DNA of 21,215 nt, from contig CABQHM010000054.1 in assembly GCA_902464015.1 (NCBI GenBank), forward strand, positions 1 through 21,215, given 5' to 3'. Each line of letters opens with the position of its first letter. Position 1 is the stretch's first letter. Positions 1 to 8,047 of this stretch are shown in pieces. Below the pieces are notes generated by a model, which searched no databases, was not told the origin of the DNA, and was given only the letters and a program-made list of their open reading frames with translations. A program made the position numbers and the translations under genes. Source of the stretch: an uncultured Coriobacteriales bacterium (lineage in GTDB: Bacteria > Actinomycetota > Coriobacteriia > Coriobacteriales > UMGS124).

Positions 1-368
1 CGGGCAGCCTGCGGGGGTGTCGGCGGGGCCGCCCCGGGGGGGGCTTGGCGCGCATGCGTTTCCGCGCCGCCACCAGCCCGTTGAAAGACTAAGTGCAACG
101 GCCCGCAAAGCGATTGGCCGCGGTGCGGGACGCTCTGGGCATGCACGCCAATACCGAGCGCCCCGAACTAAGGCCGGGGTTTCTCCGCTATGAGCCGGGG
201 CCAGCGCAAAATGGGCCGATCCCTCATCGATATGGGGGGTCGGCCCAGGGTTGGCGTGAAACGAACGGGGTTCGGGGTGAGGGCCCTTGGATAGATGCTC
301 CCCGCGCGGTCGAGCTCTTCGGTTTTTAAGGCGCCTCCCCCTCTCTGCGCCGGACACGACGGCGCTCG
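1..368. other. Left-edge non-coding stretch with strong hairpins
   Basis: No convincing gene is seen. One plus-strand frame is open from the window edge to a TAA at 90-92 and could be the end of a gene, but it is short, Gly/Arg-rich and follows a G-tract, so it is not called. The open frame at 93-329 has no ribosome binding site and unconvincing composition. The stretch is rich in inverted repeats: CCCCG at 161-165 with CGGGG at 175-179, and a longer one at 213-246. On the minus strand, GGCGC/GCGCC arms around 330-350 lie just past the chaperone stop and could be a weak terminator. Confidence 0.5.
213..246. repeat. Long GC-rich inverted repeat (hairpin)
   Basis: GGGCCGA at 213-219 pairs with TCGGCCC at 240-246. 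Pairing continues inward through CCC/GGG with two G-T wobbles, giving about 13 pairs around the loop ATCGATAT. No T-tract follows on either strand, so it is not a standard intrinsic terminator. It may be a transcript-end structure or a remnant of a mobile element; its role is unknown. Confidence 0.6.
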
Positions 369-1313
369 CTAGCCCAGGTATTCGATGTCGGCGTTCGTGA
401 AGCCCTCGAGCATGTCGGCGGCCCCGCGATAGAAGCTGGTTTGGGCAAACGACCTGATGTCCTGGGCAAAAGCTGGCACCCATGCACCCAGGTGGTCGTG
501 CAGGAAGTTACGCTGGACGTCGAGAAGCCTGTCGGCCTCCGGCTCGTTTCCGGCCTCGAGGGCCTCTGCCGTCCTGCGCGCCATGGTCTGCATGAACTCC
601 AGCTCGAGGGCCACATGGTCCTCGCCTACCTTCCAGCTCGGTACCCGGCCGAGGTCCTCGCTCAGGTAAATCGCGAGCACCTCGTCGCGGGATTCCTGCA
701 TGAGCAGGTGTTTCTCGGAAACATAGGCGCTTTCGAAGGGATAGGCCGCTTCGTGGCCGTCGATACCGGTCCCGATGAAGGCCTTCACGTAGTCAATCGC
801 CAACGCCTTGAGCGGGTCTGCTCCGGGCGCGCGCAGCCAGGCTACCATGTCGGAGAGGCCGCGTGACATCTGGTCCGTGCCGGCCTGCCCCGAGGTGGAC
901 TCCAGCAGCTCGAGGAGCTCCTGGTCCGCCTCCACTCGGAAGAGACGGGCGAGGAGGCCGTAGACGTCGGCGCGCACGCGCATCTGGGAGACGACCATCC
1001 CCTTCTCGTCGGCCTTGAGCTCGCACAGCAGGCACTTTCCGTAGTCGCTCGTGGCCCAGGTCTTCCCCTCTGTCCAGACGAGTGCGCCGCGGTTCTTCAG
1101 GTCGTTGATGAAGCGCTGCGGCAGCACCGCCTTCTCTCCCTGGGGAGCGAGTTTCCCGAAGGCATCTTTGACCTGGGCGATCGTGGCTCCCCCGTCTTGG
1201 CTGCAGACTTCCAGCACGGTCGCGTACTCCCGGGGTGACGCCTTCTCCCCTGCGGTTGCCAGGTCGCAGCTGTCAACCTTGTCGGGGTTTTCTGCGTTCG
1301 TCTTGTCGGTCAT
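369..1313 (-). CDS. TorD/DmsD-family chaperone with N-terminal extension
   Basis: This is predicted to be the cytoplasmic chaperone that binds the Tat signal of the molybdopterin oxidoreductase and assists cofactor loading before export. Residues about 110-314 match the TorD family: a Y-x-S-x-Y-x-S-E stretch near 191-200, the E-D-H-x-A-L-E-L-E-F-M motif at 231-241 and an F-x-x-x-H-L-x-x-W segment near the C-terminus. TorD proteins are usually about 200 residues. The extra residues 28-100 look like a winged-helix fold (helix, T-I-A-Q-V helix, recognition-like helix, then W-T-E-G-K-T-W strand), which is inference. The ATG at 1313 has GGAGGC eight bases upstream. It is the last gene of the operon, 83 bases after the iron-sulfur gene, with a strong hairpin in the gap. 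Confidence 0.9.
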   Translation of the reverse strand: MTDKTNAENPDKVDSCDLATAGEKASPREYATVLEVCSQDGGATIAQVKDAFGKLAPQGEKAVLPQRFINDLKNRGALVWTEGKTWATSDYGKCLLCELKADEKGMVVSQMRVRADVYGLLARLFRVEADQELLELLESTSGQAGTDQMSRGLSDMVAWLRAPGADPLKALAIDYVKAFIGTGIDGHEAAYPFESAYVSEKHLLMQESRDEVLAIYLSEDLGRVPSWKVGEDHVALELEFMQTMARRTAEALEAGNEPEADRLLDVQRNFLHDHLGAWVPAFAQDIRSFAQTSFYRGAADMLEGFTNADIEYLG

Positions 1314-1340
1314 TTCTTGTGCCTCCGGGTAGTCTTCGGT

Positions 1341-1372
1341 GCCGGGCGGCGCGCGGTCTCTCGCCGCCCGGC
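1341..1372 (-). repeat. Perfect intercistronic hairpin
   Basis: GCCGGGCGGCG at 1341-1351 is the exact reverse complement of CGCCGCCCGGC at 1362-1372, with a 10-base loop. It lies in the 83-base gap between the iron-sulfur gene and the chaperone gene. No T-tract follows in the direction of transcription, so full termination is unlikely. Protection of upstream mRNA or reduced chaperone expression are the likely roles. Confidence 0.7.
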
Positions 1373-1396
1373 TGATGGTCTATGCGTCAGGCGCCC

Positions 1397-2062
1397 CTAG
1401 TGGGTCGCCTTCCATTCGTGGTCGCGCAGGATGTACAGGTGGCTCGGCGCGTTCCCGCTATCCTCATACGTGTAGACTTGGTCGTCGGTGTATGGCTTCG
1501 CTATCTCGTCGAGCGTGCAGAACTGGGTCAGCACCGTCTCGTAGCTGGGATCCTGGGCGGTGACGTCCACCTTGCCAGCCCCCTTGAACGAGCCGATTCC
1601 CTCGTCGAGGTCGCCAAAGAAGCGGGCGCGCCCGCCGCACTGGGCGACGCACTGCGGCAGCTCGCCGCGCTCGACCTTTTCCTCGCAGAAGGTGCATTTC
1701 TCGACGACGGAGGTCTGTGCGTTGAGGTACCGCACGCCATAGGGGCAGGCGCCCACGCACGCCTGGCAGCCGATGCACAGGTCGGGGTTAATCTGGACGA
1801 TGCCGTTTTCCAGCTTCACGGAGGCGCCGGTGGGGCACACGCTCACGCACTCGGGGGTCATGCAGTGCTGGCAGCCGAACGGCAGGAAATACTGGTAGAC
1901 GTCGGGGAACTTGGCGCCCTCGTGGTCGGGGTACGGGCCGACGCGCTCGATCTCGTTCCAGTACTTGCCGATCTCAACGCCGTTGACCTCCTTGCAGGCG
2001 ACCACACAGGCCAGGCACCCGACGCATCGGTTGAGGTCGGTGACGATTGCGTATTGCGACAT
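1397..2062 (-). CDS. Four-[4Fe-4S] ferredoxin subunit, DmsB/NrfC-like
   Basis: Electron-transfer subunit expected to pass electrons to or from the molybdopterin protein encoded just upstream. Sixteen cysteines form four ferredoxin motifs: Cys13/16/19/23, Cys64/67/72/76, Cys96/99/102/106 and Cys123/126/138/142. This is the DmsB/NrfC pattern, including C-P-T-G-A after the second group and C-P-Y-G-V after the third. Length (221 aa) is normal. There is no signal peptide, so export would be as a complex with the Tat-bearing catalytic subunit, as known for DmsAB-type enzymes. The ATG has GGAGAGGT upstream, placed inside the last codons of the catalytic gene; the two genes are four bases apart and likely translationally coupled. 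No anchor subunit follows. Confidence 0.95.
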   Translation of the reverse strand: MSQYAIVTDLNRCVGCLACVVACKEVNGVEIGKYWNEIERVGPYPDHEGAKFPDVYQYFLPFGCQHCMTPECVSVCPTGASVKLENGIVQINPDLCIGCQACVGACPYGVRYLNAQTSVVEKCTFCEEKVERGELPQCVAQCGGRARFFGDLDEGIGSFKGAGKVDVTAQDPSYETVLTQFCTLDEIAKPYTDDQVYTYEDSGNAPSHLYILRDHEWKATH

Positions 2063-2066
2063 GGCT

Positions 2067-4946
2067 CTACCTCTCCGTCTCGTAGTTCAGCTGGGCCCAG
2101 GCCTTCAGGCGCTCATCGGAAGCGTCGGTGATGATCGGTGTCCCATCGTTGCCGCAAGGGACGGGGTTGCCGAAGGGGGAGTTCTCGGGTGTGGCCTTGT
2201 ACACCTTCACCGGGTAGGCCCGCAGGTAGGCGGCACCGCAATGGCGGTCGCGGAGTTCGGGGTCGACCAGGCAGTTCACGCCGGACAGCTCGAACCCGTG
2301 GCCCGACTGCTCGAGCTCGGGGTACCACCACTGGTGCTCACAGTTGATGACACCGGGCTCGATGCCCTCGTAGATGTCGGCCCGCTGGCGGATCTTTCCG
2401 CTGGGGCTCTCGATCCAGCACCAGTCGCCGTCCTCGATGCCGTACTTTTGCGCGTCCTCAGGGTTGATCTCCATCTTCGGCACAGGCCACAGCTCGCGGC
2501 ACCAGGGCAGCTGTCGGTGCTCGGAATGGAAGTACACGGGAATGCGACGGCCGGTGTTGCAGATGAGCGGGTACTCCGCCTCCATCTCGGGCTCCGCGGT
2601 GCGGCTCTGCGGCGCCTCGCGGTAGTTGGGAAGGATGTCCGACTCGTCGGGGAAGAACGTCTCCATGACGGTGGACCAGATCTCCATCTTGCCCGTGGGG
2701 GTCTGCATGCCCGGCTTGAGGTCGGGGCGCAGCATGCCCAGCTGGTAACGGCGGTAGTATCCCCAGGTCGAGCCCCATTCCTCGCTCATGGCCTTGCAGT
2801 CCCACCAGCCCTTTTCCTGGAACTCGGCCGCGAGCTCGTCCCAGGTCTTGCCCGAGCCCTGCACGAACCAGTCGCAGTACTCCTTCTCGGTGGGCCAGGG
2901 GTTGTCGGGATCGTCGGAGAACGGCACGCCCATGGCCTTGTAGAGCTTGATGTTAAAGACGGGGTCGTATTCGACCTCGCCGGGGCGCTCGACGCACTGC
3001 ACGTTGAGGCCCATGGCACCGGAGGCACCCTGCGAGGGACGGGTCGCGTTGGCCTCGATCCAGTGGGCGCAGGGAAGGAGCAGGTCGGCGACATCGGAGA
3101 GGGGCGTGTGCCAGAGATCCAGAACCACCAGGAAGTCGAGCTTCTTGAGCGCCTCGAAGTTGTAGTTCGAGTTGGCCATGTTCATGAAGTCGCCCGACTG
3201 GGCAATGCCCGCCTTGATGGGATAGGGGTCCCCGGTCTCGATCTGCCTGTAGCACGCCGCGGCGTCGGCCCAGTACTGCCACCACTTGAGCAGGGGGAAC
3301 TCGTCGATACCGGCGAGCAGGTCGAGCGTCGCCTCGTCGGGGTCGGGCGCGCCGCCCATGTTGATGTTTCCGCCGAAGTTTACCTGGCGGGGGCTCAGGA
3401 ACCCTGTGGTGCCTCCTCGGTTTCCGCCCGGGGTATCCCAGTTGCCCGTGATGCCCACCAGGGCGTCGAGCGCGCGGGAGTTCTGGATGGCGTTGCAGCC
3501 GTGCTCGACGGCGAGCATGTACCCGATGCCGCCGTTGCCGTAGCCGCGCTCGGGGTGAACGCGAGTGGCGTAGGTCTTGGCCGCGAGCTCGATCTGATCG
3601 GCGGGCACGTGCGTGATCTGCTCGGCGATCTGCGGCGCGTACTCGGCGCAGCGGGCGCGGAAATGCTCCCAGACGGGCTTGACGGTGTGCTTGGACCCGT
3701 CGGCGAGGACGACCTCGTATGCGCCCTCCAGGGCCGGGTCGATCTCCGTCTCGAAGCCGTCGGAGCGCGAGAAGCCCGTGGCGTTGGGCAGGAAGCCCTG
3801 CGAGACGCCGGGGAACAGGTTCTCCTGTTGGGCGGGGCCGCCCTCGAACTTCATCTCCCAGGTCTCACCTTCCCACTCCATGGTGTCGCAGTCGAAGTAG
3901 GTGAGGCGGTTGCCGATGGTGTCCCAGCACATCATGCGCGAGGGGCTGCCGCCCTCGACGAGGTCGGACTCCTTGAGCAGGCGCGTCATGGTCTGGAAGA
4001 AGCCGGCCTGGAACTTGGCACCCATGGGTCCGGGCGTCGGCTCCATGTCCTCGACCACGAGGAACGGGGCGTCGGTCCACTTCTTAACGAAGAGCTCGTC
4101 GTACAGGCCGTTCTCGATAATGACGTTCATCCAAGACAGGGCCAGGGCGCCGTCGGTCTGCGGGTAGAGCGGCTGCCAGATGCCTGACTCCTTGCCCAGG
4201 TTGGTGAGGCGCGGGTCGACCGTGATAAAGGTCTGGGCGTTCATAGCAGTGTCGACCGTCATGCGGCAGGAGTCGTCGTAGTTCGACAGCTCCGTCGATC
4301 CGCCCCAGCGAACCATGACGTCGGGCTGGTCGACGGTCGCCTGCCAGCTGAAGGCGTAGGCGGACTGCATGAGCGTCGCGAAGTGGCGCGGGCCCTTGCA
4401 CACCTGGTAGGGGTGCACGCTGTTGGGGCTCTGGAAGAGCGACCGGAAGGCGCCGTAGGACGCCATGCACCAGCAGCGGCTCGTGCCGCTCATCATCATG
4501 ATGGAGGGGCCGCCGTACTGGTCGATTATCTCCTGGAAGCGCTCCGCCATGGTCTGATAGGCCTCGTCCCAGGAAATGCGGACCCAGCCCGGGTCCTCGG
4601 CATCCTTGGGGTTTGTGCGCTTGAGCGGGTACAGGACGCGGTCGGGGTGATAGGCGGCCTGAATCGAAGACTGCGACTTCGCGCAGCAGTTTCCGGCGGA
4701 CTGGAAGGCGCTCGTGTCGCCCTCGACTTTTACGGCGCGTCCCTTCTCGACCGTCACCCAGACGCCGCACTCCATCTTGCCGCACCCGCGGCAGCACGTG
4801 CGCACGCGCTTGGTCTCCCCCTCGCCTGCCGACTCTTCGGCCTTGGCCAGCGCGGCGTTGCCGAAGGTTCCGGCAAGCCCCGCCGTCGCCGCGGCGACGG
4901 CAGCCATTCCGACGAACGAACGGCGGGACAGCTCTCTTCCTAGCAT
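2067..4946 (-). CDS. Tat-exported molybdopterin oxidoreductase, DMSO-reductase superfamily
   Basis: Catalytic subunit of 959 aa. Residues 1-34 are a Tat signal (S-R-R-S-F-V, then a hydrophobic stretch). Cysteines 52, 55, 60 and 88 fit the N-terminal [4Fe-4S] site, followed by Lys90, typical of electron-transferring members. The middle carries molybdopterin-domain features (W-D-E-A at 125-128, S-G-T-S at 152-155). Cys182, in V-C-K-G-P, sits where Cys-ligated members of the superfamily carry the molybdenum ligand; this is inference. The C-terminal region resembles the cofactor-binding cap (N-T-G-R-R-I-P, later I-N-C-E-H-Q-W-W-Y-P-E). RBS AAGGAGGAG precedes the ATG. The substrate is not readable; catechol dehydroxylase-like or other aromatic or organic acceptor reductases of Eggerthellaceae are the best comparison. 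It is first in the operon and divergent from the LysR gene. Confidence 0.92.
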   Translation of the reverse strand: MLGRELSRRSFVGMAAVAAATAGLAGTFGNAALAKAEESAGEGETKRVRTCCRGCGKMECGVWVTVEKGRAVKVEGDTSAFQSAGNCCAKSQSSIQAAYHPDRVLYPLKRTNPKDAEDPGWVRISWDEAYQTMAERFQEIIDQYGGPSIMMMSGTSRCWCMASYGAFRSLFQSPNSVHPYQVCKGPRHFATLMQSAYAFSWQATVDQPDVMVRWGGSTELSNYDDSCRMTVDTAMNAQTFITVDPRLTNLGKESGIWQPLYPQTDGALALSWMNVIIENGLYDELFVKKWTDAPFLVVEDMEPTPGPMGAKFQAGFFQTMTRLLKESDLVEGGSPSRMMCWDTIGNRLTYFDCDTMEWEGETWEMKFEGGPAQQENLFPGVSQGFLPNATGFSRSDGFETEIDPALEGAYEVVLADGSKHTVKPVWEHFRARCAEYAPQIAEQITHVPADQIELAAKTYATRVHPERGYGNGGIGYMLAVEHGCNAIQNSRALDALVGITGNWDTPGGNRGGTTGFLSPRQVNFGGNINMGGAPDPDEATLDLLAGIDEFPLLKWWQYWADAAACYRQIETGDPYPIKAGIAQSGDFMNMANSNYNFEALKKLDFLVVLDLWHTPLSDVADLLLPCAHWIEANATRPSQGASGAMGLNVQCVERPGEVEYDPVFNIKLYKAMGVPFSDDPDNPWPTEKEYCDWFVQGSGKTWDELAAEFQEKGWWDCKAMSEEWGSTWGYYRRYQLGMLRPDLKPGMQTPTGKMEIWSTVMETFFPDESDILPNYREAPQSRTAEPEMEAEYPLICNTGRRIPVYFHSEHRQLPWCRELWPVPKMEINPEDAQKYGIEDGDWCWIESPSGKIRQRADIYEGIEPGVINCEHQWWYPELEQSGHGFELSGVNCLVDPELRDRHCGAAYLRAYPVKVYKATPENSPFGNPVPCGNDGTPIITDASDERLKAWAQLNYETER

Positions 4947-4997
4947 CGTCTCCTCCTTGCACTCGGGGCGCCCTCTTGCGGGGCGCTTCGCGGGGCA

Positions 4998-5003
4998 ATA
5001 CTA
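4998..5003 (-). promoter_or_regulatory. Possible -10 of the molybdoenzyme operon
   Basis: TAGTAT on the minus strand lies about 50 bases before the oxidoreductase start. No good -35 sits 16-18 bases upstream, which would fit an activator-dependent promoter driven by the divergent LysR protein. Weak evidence, four of six consensus positions. Confidence 0.3.
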
Positions 5004-5022
5004 GGCCCGCGTCGAGCACGCG

Positions 5023-5043
5023 GCTGGTTCGGCTTTCTCCAGC
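5023..5043. promoter_or_regulatory. Candidate LysR operator in the divergent intergenic region
   Basis: GCTGG at 5023-5027 is the inverted repeat of CCAGC at 5039-5043, separated by 11 bases. LysR regulators commonly bind dyads with this kind of spacing between themselves and a divergent target. It is centred near 5033, between the LysR promoter and the possible -10 of the molybdoenzyme operon. Five-base arms can arise by chance. Confidence 0.35.
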
Positions 5044-5056
5044 TGATGTCGATTCG

Positions 5057-5086
5057 TTGACGTGAGTCCGCAGGCGTCTCTATAAT
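5057..5086 (+). promoter_or_regulatory. Sigma70-type promoter of the LysR gene
   Basis: TTGACG at 5057-5062 and a perfect TATAAT at 5081-5086, 18 bases apart, are followed by the LysR gene with a predicted leader of about 40 bases. This is the best consensus promoter in the window. Confidence 0.75.
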
Positions 5087-5131
5087 TCTGTTTCGGAATC
5101 GAGTTTGCTATCGGGAACCAGGGGGCATCCG

Positions 5132-6067
5132 ATGCACATCGAGCTGTTTGGGGAATTTGTCGTCCTCGCCGAGGAGCTGAACTACCACGCTGCGGCGCGC
5201 AGGCTCAACGTCGCGCAATCCACGCTGAGCAAGCACATCGCGGTCCTCGAGCGCGAATACGGGACGGCGCTCTTCGCGCGCGATCGCGGCGGCGTCACGC
5301 TCACCGCGAGCGGGTCCGTGCTGCTCGAGAGCGCGAAGGAGATCTGCGACGCGTTCGAGCGCTCGCGCAGGCTCATGGCCCCCCGCGAGCGCAGGGCGCT
5401 CTACGTCGCGGGGGAGCTGGACAACCCCAGTGCGTACCCGGTCGTCTCCAGGGCCGTCGGCGCGTTCATGGCGCACGACTCATCCTGCGTGCCCCACATC
5501 GTCCCGAGCCCCTCGCTCGCCCTCGAGTCTGTCGTCGGGACGCTCTCGCGCGGGGAAGTGGACTGCGCGGTGCTCTCCGTCGACCATCGGTCACTCTCGG
5601 CCTCCGGGCTCTCGGGCGAGGTCGCCATCCGGCGGCTCTTCCGCTCCCCCTTCGTGGCCATCGTGGCTCCGACGAACCCGCTCGCGCGCAAGGGGTCGCT
5701 GCACCTGTCCGACCTGGCTGGGTGCACGCTCATGCAGCTCGTAGGCCCGCGATTCTCGCCCTCGTGGAAGGTTATCGAGCGGCAGTTCAGGACAGCCAAG
5801 GTGCCGTTCGCGACGGCCCCGTTCGCCGCCCTCACCCCATACGACTTCATGGGGATCGACCTGCTCTCGTCGGTCCTGCTCATCCCCATCGCCTCGGGGA
5901 TCCCGTCGCCCGATCTGCTGGGCGGCGCCGCGACCGTCCCCGTCTCCCCCGACGAGCTCCACTTGGACATAAGCGCGCTCTGGCTGACCGACAGCCCCAT
6001 GGCGGGAAAGGCGGGAGAGTTCGCGGACGCCCTCGAAGAGGCCTACCGGGAGCTTTGGGGCGAGTGA
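5132..6067 (+). CDS. LysR-family transcriptional regulator
   Basis: DNA-binding regulator of 311 aa. Residues 1-65 are the LysR winged helix-turn-helix (F-x-x-L-A-E-E-L-N-Y-H-A-A-A-R-R-L-N-V-A then Q-S-T-L-S-K-H-I, ending L-T-A-S-G). The remainder is a two-lobed effector-binding domain of the periplasmic-binding type. The ATG at 5132 is preferred over the upstream in-frame TTG at 5105 because CAGGGGG lies just before it and it places the first helix at the usual position. It is divergent from the molybdoenzyme operon, the classical arrangement for a LysR regulator controlling its neighbour, so the enzyme's substrate or a related compound is the likely co-inducer (inference). It converges on the membrane LuxR gene, with about 135 bases between the two stops and no clear terminator. 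Confidence 0.93.
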   Translation: MHIELFGEFVVLAEELNYHAAARRLNVAQSTLSKHIAVLEREYGTALFARDRGGVTLTASGSVLLESAKEICDAFERSRRLMAPRERRALYVAGELDNPSAYPVVSRAVGAFMAHDSSCVPHIVPSPSLALESVVGTLSRGEVDCAVLSVDHRSLSASGLSGEVAIRRLFRSPFVAIVAPTNPLARKGSLHLSDLAGCTLMQLVGPRFSPSWKVIERQFRTAKVPFATAPFAALTPYDFMGIDLLSSVLLIPIASGIPSPDLLGGAATVPVSPDELHLDISALWLTDSPMAGKAGEFADALEEAYRELWGE

Positions 6068-6203
6068 GCCGGGCCGGGCGCGCTGAGGCACGGGCCTCGC
6101 GTAGCGGACGGTCAACAGGCCGCAGTCCCGGGCGATCCGCGCAGACCCAACCCTTTCGAACGAATCCGGGAGACCGGCGCGCGACGGAAAGAAGCGGCTC
6201 TCC

Positions 6204-7778
6204 CTACTTCATCTCCCTCACAATCGCAACGGCCTCCTCGCGGGAGTGCACCCCAAGCTTAGCGTAGACGTGGCGGATGTGGCCCTTGGCAGTGTTGTGC
6301 GAGATGAAGAGCGTCTCTTCGATGCCCCGCGCCGAATGCCCTTGGGAGAGCAGGACGAGCACGTCCTGCTCACGGTGAGTAAGGCCGTAAAGGCGCGCGA
6401 TTCGGGCGCAACGCGCGTCAAGGTCGTCAAACGACCCGTCGTCTGTCTGCGGGTCTGCGGCATGTATGGTGGCCGGAACTGCGCCCATGTCGCTTTGTTC
6501 CTCCGTGCCGGTTCTGCCAGACTCTGCCGTGCTCAAATCCGCCCTCGCCGAATCGATGGGAGCAAAGCCGGAGTCGGCAGGTCGAATCCCCCAGGTTGTA
6601 ACGAAGTCGCGCTCCGAGAGCAGCAGCATGCTGAGCAGCACGAGTGCGACAACCGCAACGTCGAGTGGCAACGCCAGGTTGCCCTGCGCATTTTCAACCC
6701 ACATAAGCAGACCCATACCAACCGCCGACCCCGCGGCGTGGGACAAGACGGAACATCCTTCGATGATGCCGAACAACCAGGCCGCATGGATTCCGTAACG
6801 GAAGCAAATGCTGCTCAGGATAAACGCCATGAACAGGCTGAACCCAGTGAACCCCGCATAGCCAAGCGCGCCGCCGACCTCGGTCAACACTTGGTTGCCC
6901 AAGGGGAAAGAGAGCAGCGCGCATACCATGAGCGGCGGGCACAGTTTGTAGAGCAAGCGCGGGTCAAAGCGTTCGAAGAACACAGTACAGGCCGCAAACA
7001 GCATAGAGGAGCACGCGAGCACGCCAAGCTGTCCTGTGCTGGCCGTGCCACCATACAGGTGCATAAGCATGTAATGGACGAATGAAAACGCCGCCATGAG
7101 CAGGGCGGGACGCCACGGGAAACGCCAGCTTTTAAGAACCCGCTCCCCGCAAGTTTCGGTCTTGCTTGTCCGCTCATCGCAGCGCAACAACATCCAACAG
7201 CTCAACAAGGGCAGGGCAAGTACTGTTGCGACGGCAATCGGCAGGGAAACGGCTGTTAAAACAAAGAACATTGCGGGCGCCATTGCGAACGACGCCGCAT
7301 AGGCGGGCCATAAAATGATGGGCGGATACTTCACGTACTGCTCGCTCCAGAGCAGATAGATGAACGCCAGCGCAAGACCTTCGCAAAGAGAGGCGATGCC
7401 GGCGAGCAAATGAGCCGACGCGGCGCCAACAAAGCCAGCAGCAAAGGTCAACACGGGGGCAAAGGTGGCAAGCGCCGCGCTGCAAACGACCGTGGATTTG
7501 CGGAACAACGCGACACGTTGGCGGTTGCACGCAAAGGCCAGACAAATCAAAGCCATGCCGTGCACGGCGGCGCCCGCATTAGAAGCGGGCCGCGGTCCCG
7601 TACCCATGTGTCCGCACACCCACGGCAGGCAAAGGCTCCAAGCGAGGAAGAGCCCCAGACCCAGCAGGAGAGGAGTCGCCAAAGGGTCGGCCCCCCTTTC
7701 GAATGAGCCGAACCGACGGGCCTCCTGAGAAGCCCCGGTATCCGTCTGCAGCCGCAGGCCCTTGTCACCGGTCTCCAT
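6204..7778 (-). CDS. Membrane-anchored LuxR-type regulator
   Basis: A 524-aa protein with a short polar N-terminus, about 12 hydrophobic segments from roughly residue 35 to 410, a polar linker, and a C-terminal LuxR helix-turn-helix at about 455-518 (L-T-x-R-E-Q-D-V-L-x-L-L-S-Q-G, then I-S-x-N-T-A-K-G-H-I). Such regulators are abundant in Eggerthella and relatives and typically sit beside reductase genes whose expression depends on the substrate. The ATG at 7778 has GGGGGAGA about five bases upstream. It is divergent from the exported protein/FAD reductase pair, its probable target. The membrane domain probably senses a ligand in or across the membrane (inference). Its codon use looks less GC-extreme than that of its neighbours. 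Confidence 0.92.
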   Translation of the reverse strand: METGDKGLRLQTDTGASQEARRFGSFERGADPLATPLLLGLGLFLAWSLCLPWVCGHMGTGPRPASNAGAAVHGMALICLAFACNRQRVALFRKSTVVCSAALATFAPVLTFAAGFVGAASAHLLAGIASLCEGLALAFIYLLWSEQYVKYPPIILWPAYAASFAMAPAMFFVLTAVSLPIAVATVLALPLLSCWMLLRCDERTSKTETCGERVLKSWRFPWRPALLMAAFSFVHYMLMHLYGGTASTGQLGVLACSSMLFAACTVFFERFDPRLLYKLCPPLMVCALLSFPLGNQVLTEVGGALGYAGFTGFSLFMAFILSSICFRYGIHAAWLFGIIEGCSVLSHAAGSAVGMGLLMWVENAQGNLALPLDVAVVALVLLSMLLLSERDFVTTWGIRPADSGFAPIDSARADLSTAESGRTGTEEQSDMGAVPATIHAADPQTDDGSFDDLDARCARIARLYGLTHREQDVLVLLSQGHSARGIEETLFISHNTAKGHIRHVYAKLGVHSREEAVAIVREMK

Positions 7779-7940
7779 TACCGTCTCCCCCGCACACCAA
7801 AACTTGACTCTCTTTGCATGAATCCATGGTATCCGAACATGGCCGCCAAGTCGGTAAGACTTTCATCCACCTCGTCCCAATTACCCAAGCATGAGAAATA
7901 AGCATCGCTTTACCTGGTGCTTTATCAAAAGTGAACAGGA

Positions 7941-7962
7941 TGGGGTTAGAAAAACAACCCCA
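7941..7962. promoter_or_regulatory. Interrupted palindrome, candidate regulator-binding site
   Basis: TGGGGTT at 7941-7947 and AACCCCA at 7956-7962 are perfect 7-base inverted repeats separated by eight A-rich bases. A 22-base dyad between a LuxR-type regulator and its divergent neighbour is a reasonable operator. It directly precedes TATACG, a possible -10. No second copy was noticed elsewhere in the window. Confidence 0.45.
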
Positions 7963-8047
7963 GTATACGACCCTGCAAGCCGATGAATCAGCCCCAGTGA
8001 CAACCCCCAACGCCGTGCCCGATTGGCTAATGTCTTCGTCGTCCAAG

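Noticed and set aside
93..329. A 78-codon plus-strand ORF near the left edge.
   Set aside because: Starts at GTG without a ribosome binding site, runs through strong hairpins and has no recognisable protein features.
1911..4187. A 758-codon plus-strand open frame antisense to the molybdoenzyme.
   Set aside because: It mirrors the codon structure of the real minus-strand gene, which has a Tat signal, cofactor motifs and a good ribosome binding site. High GC creates long antisense frames.
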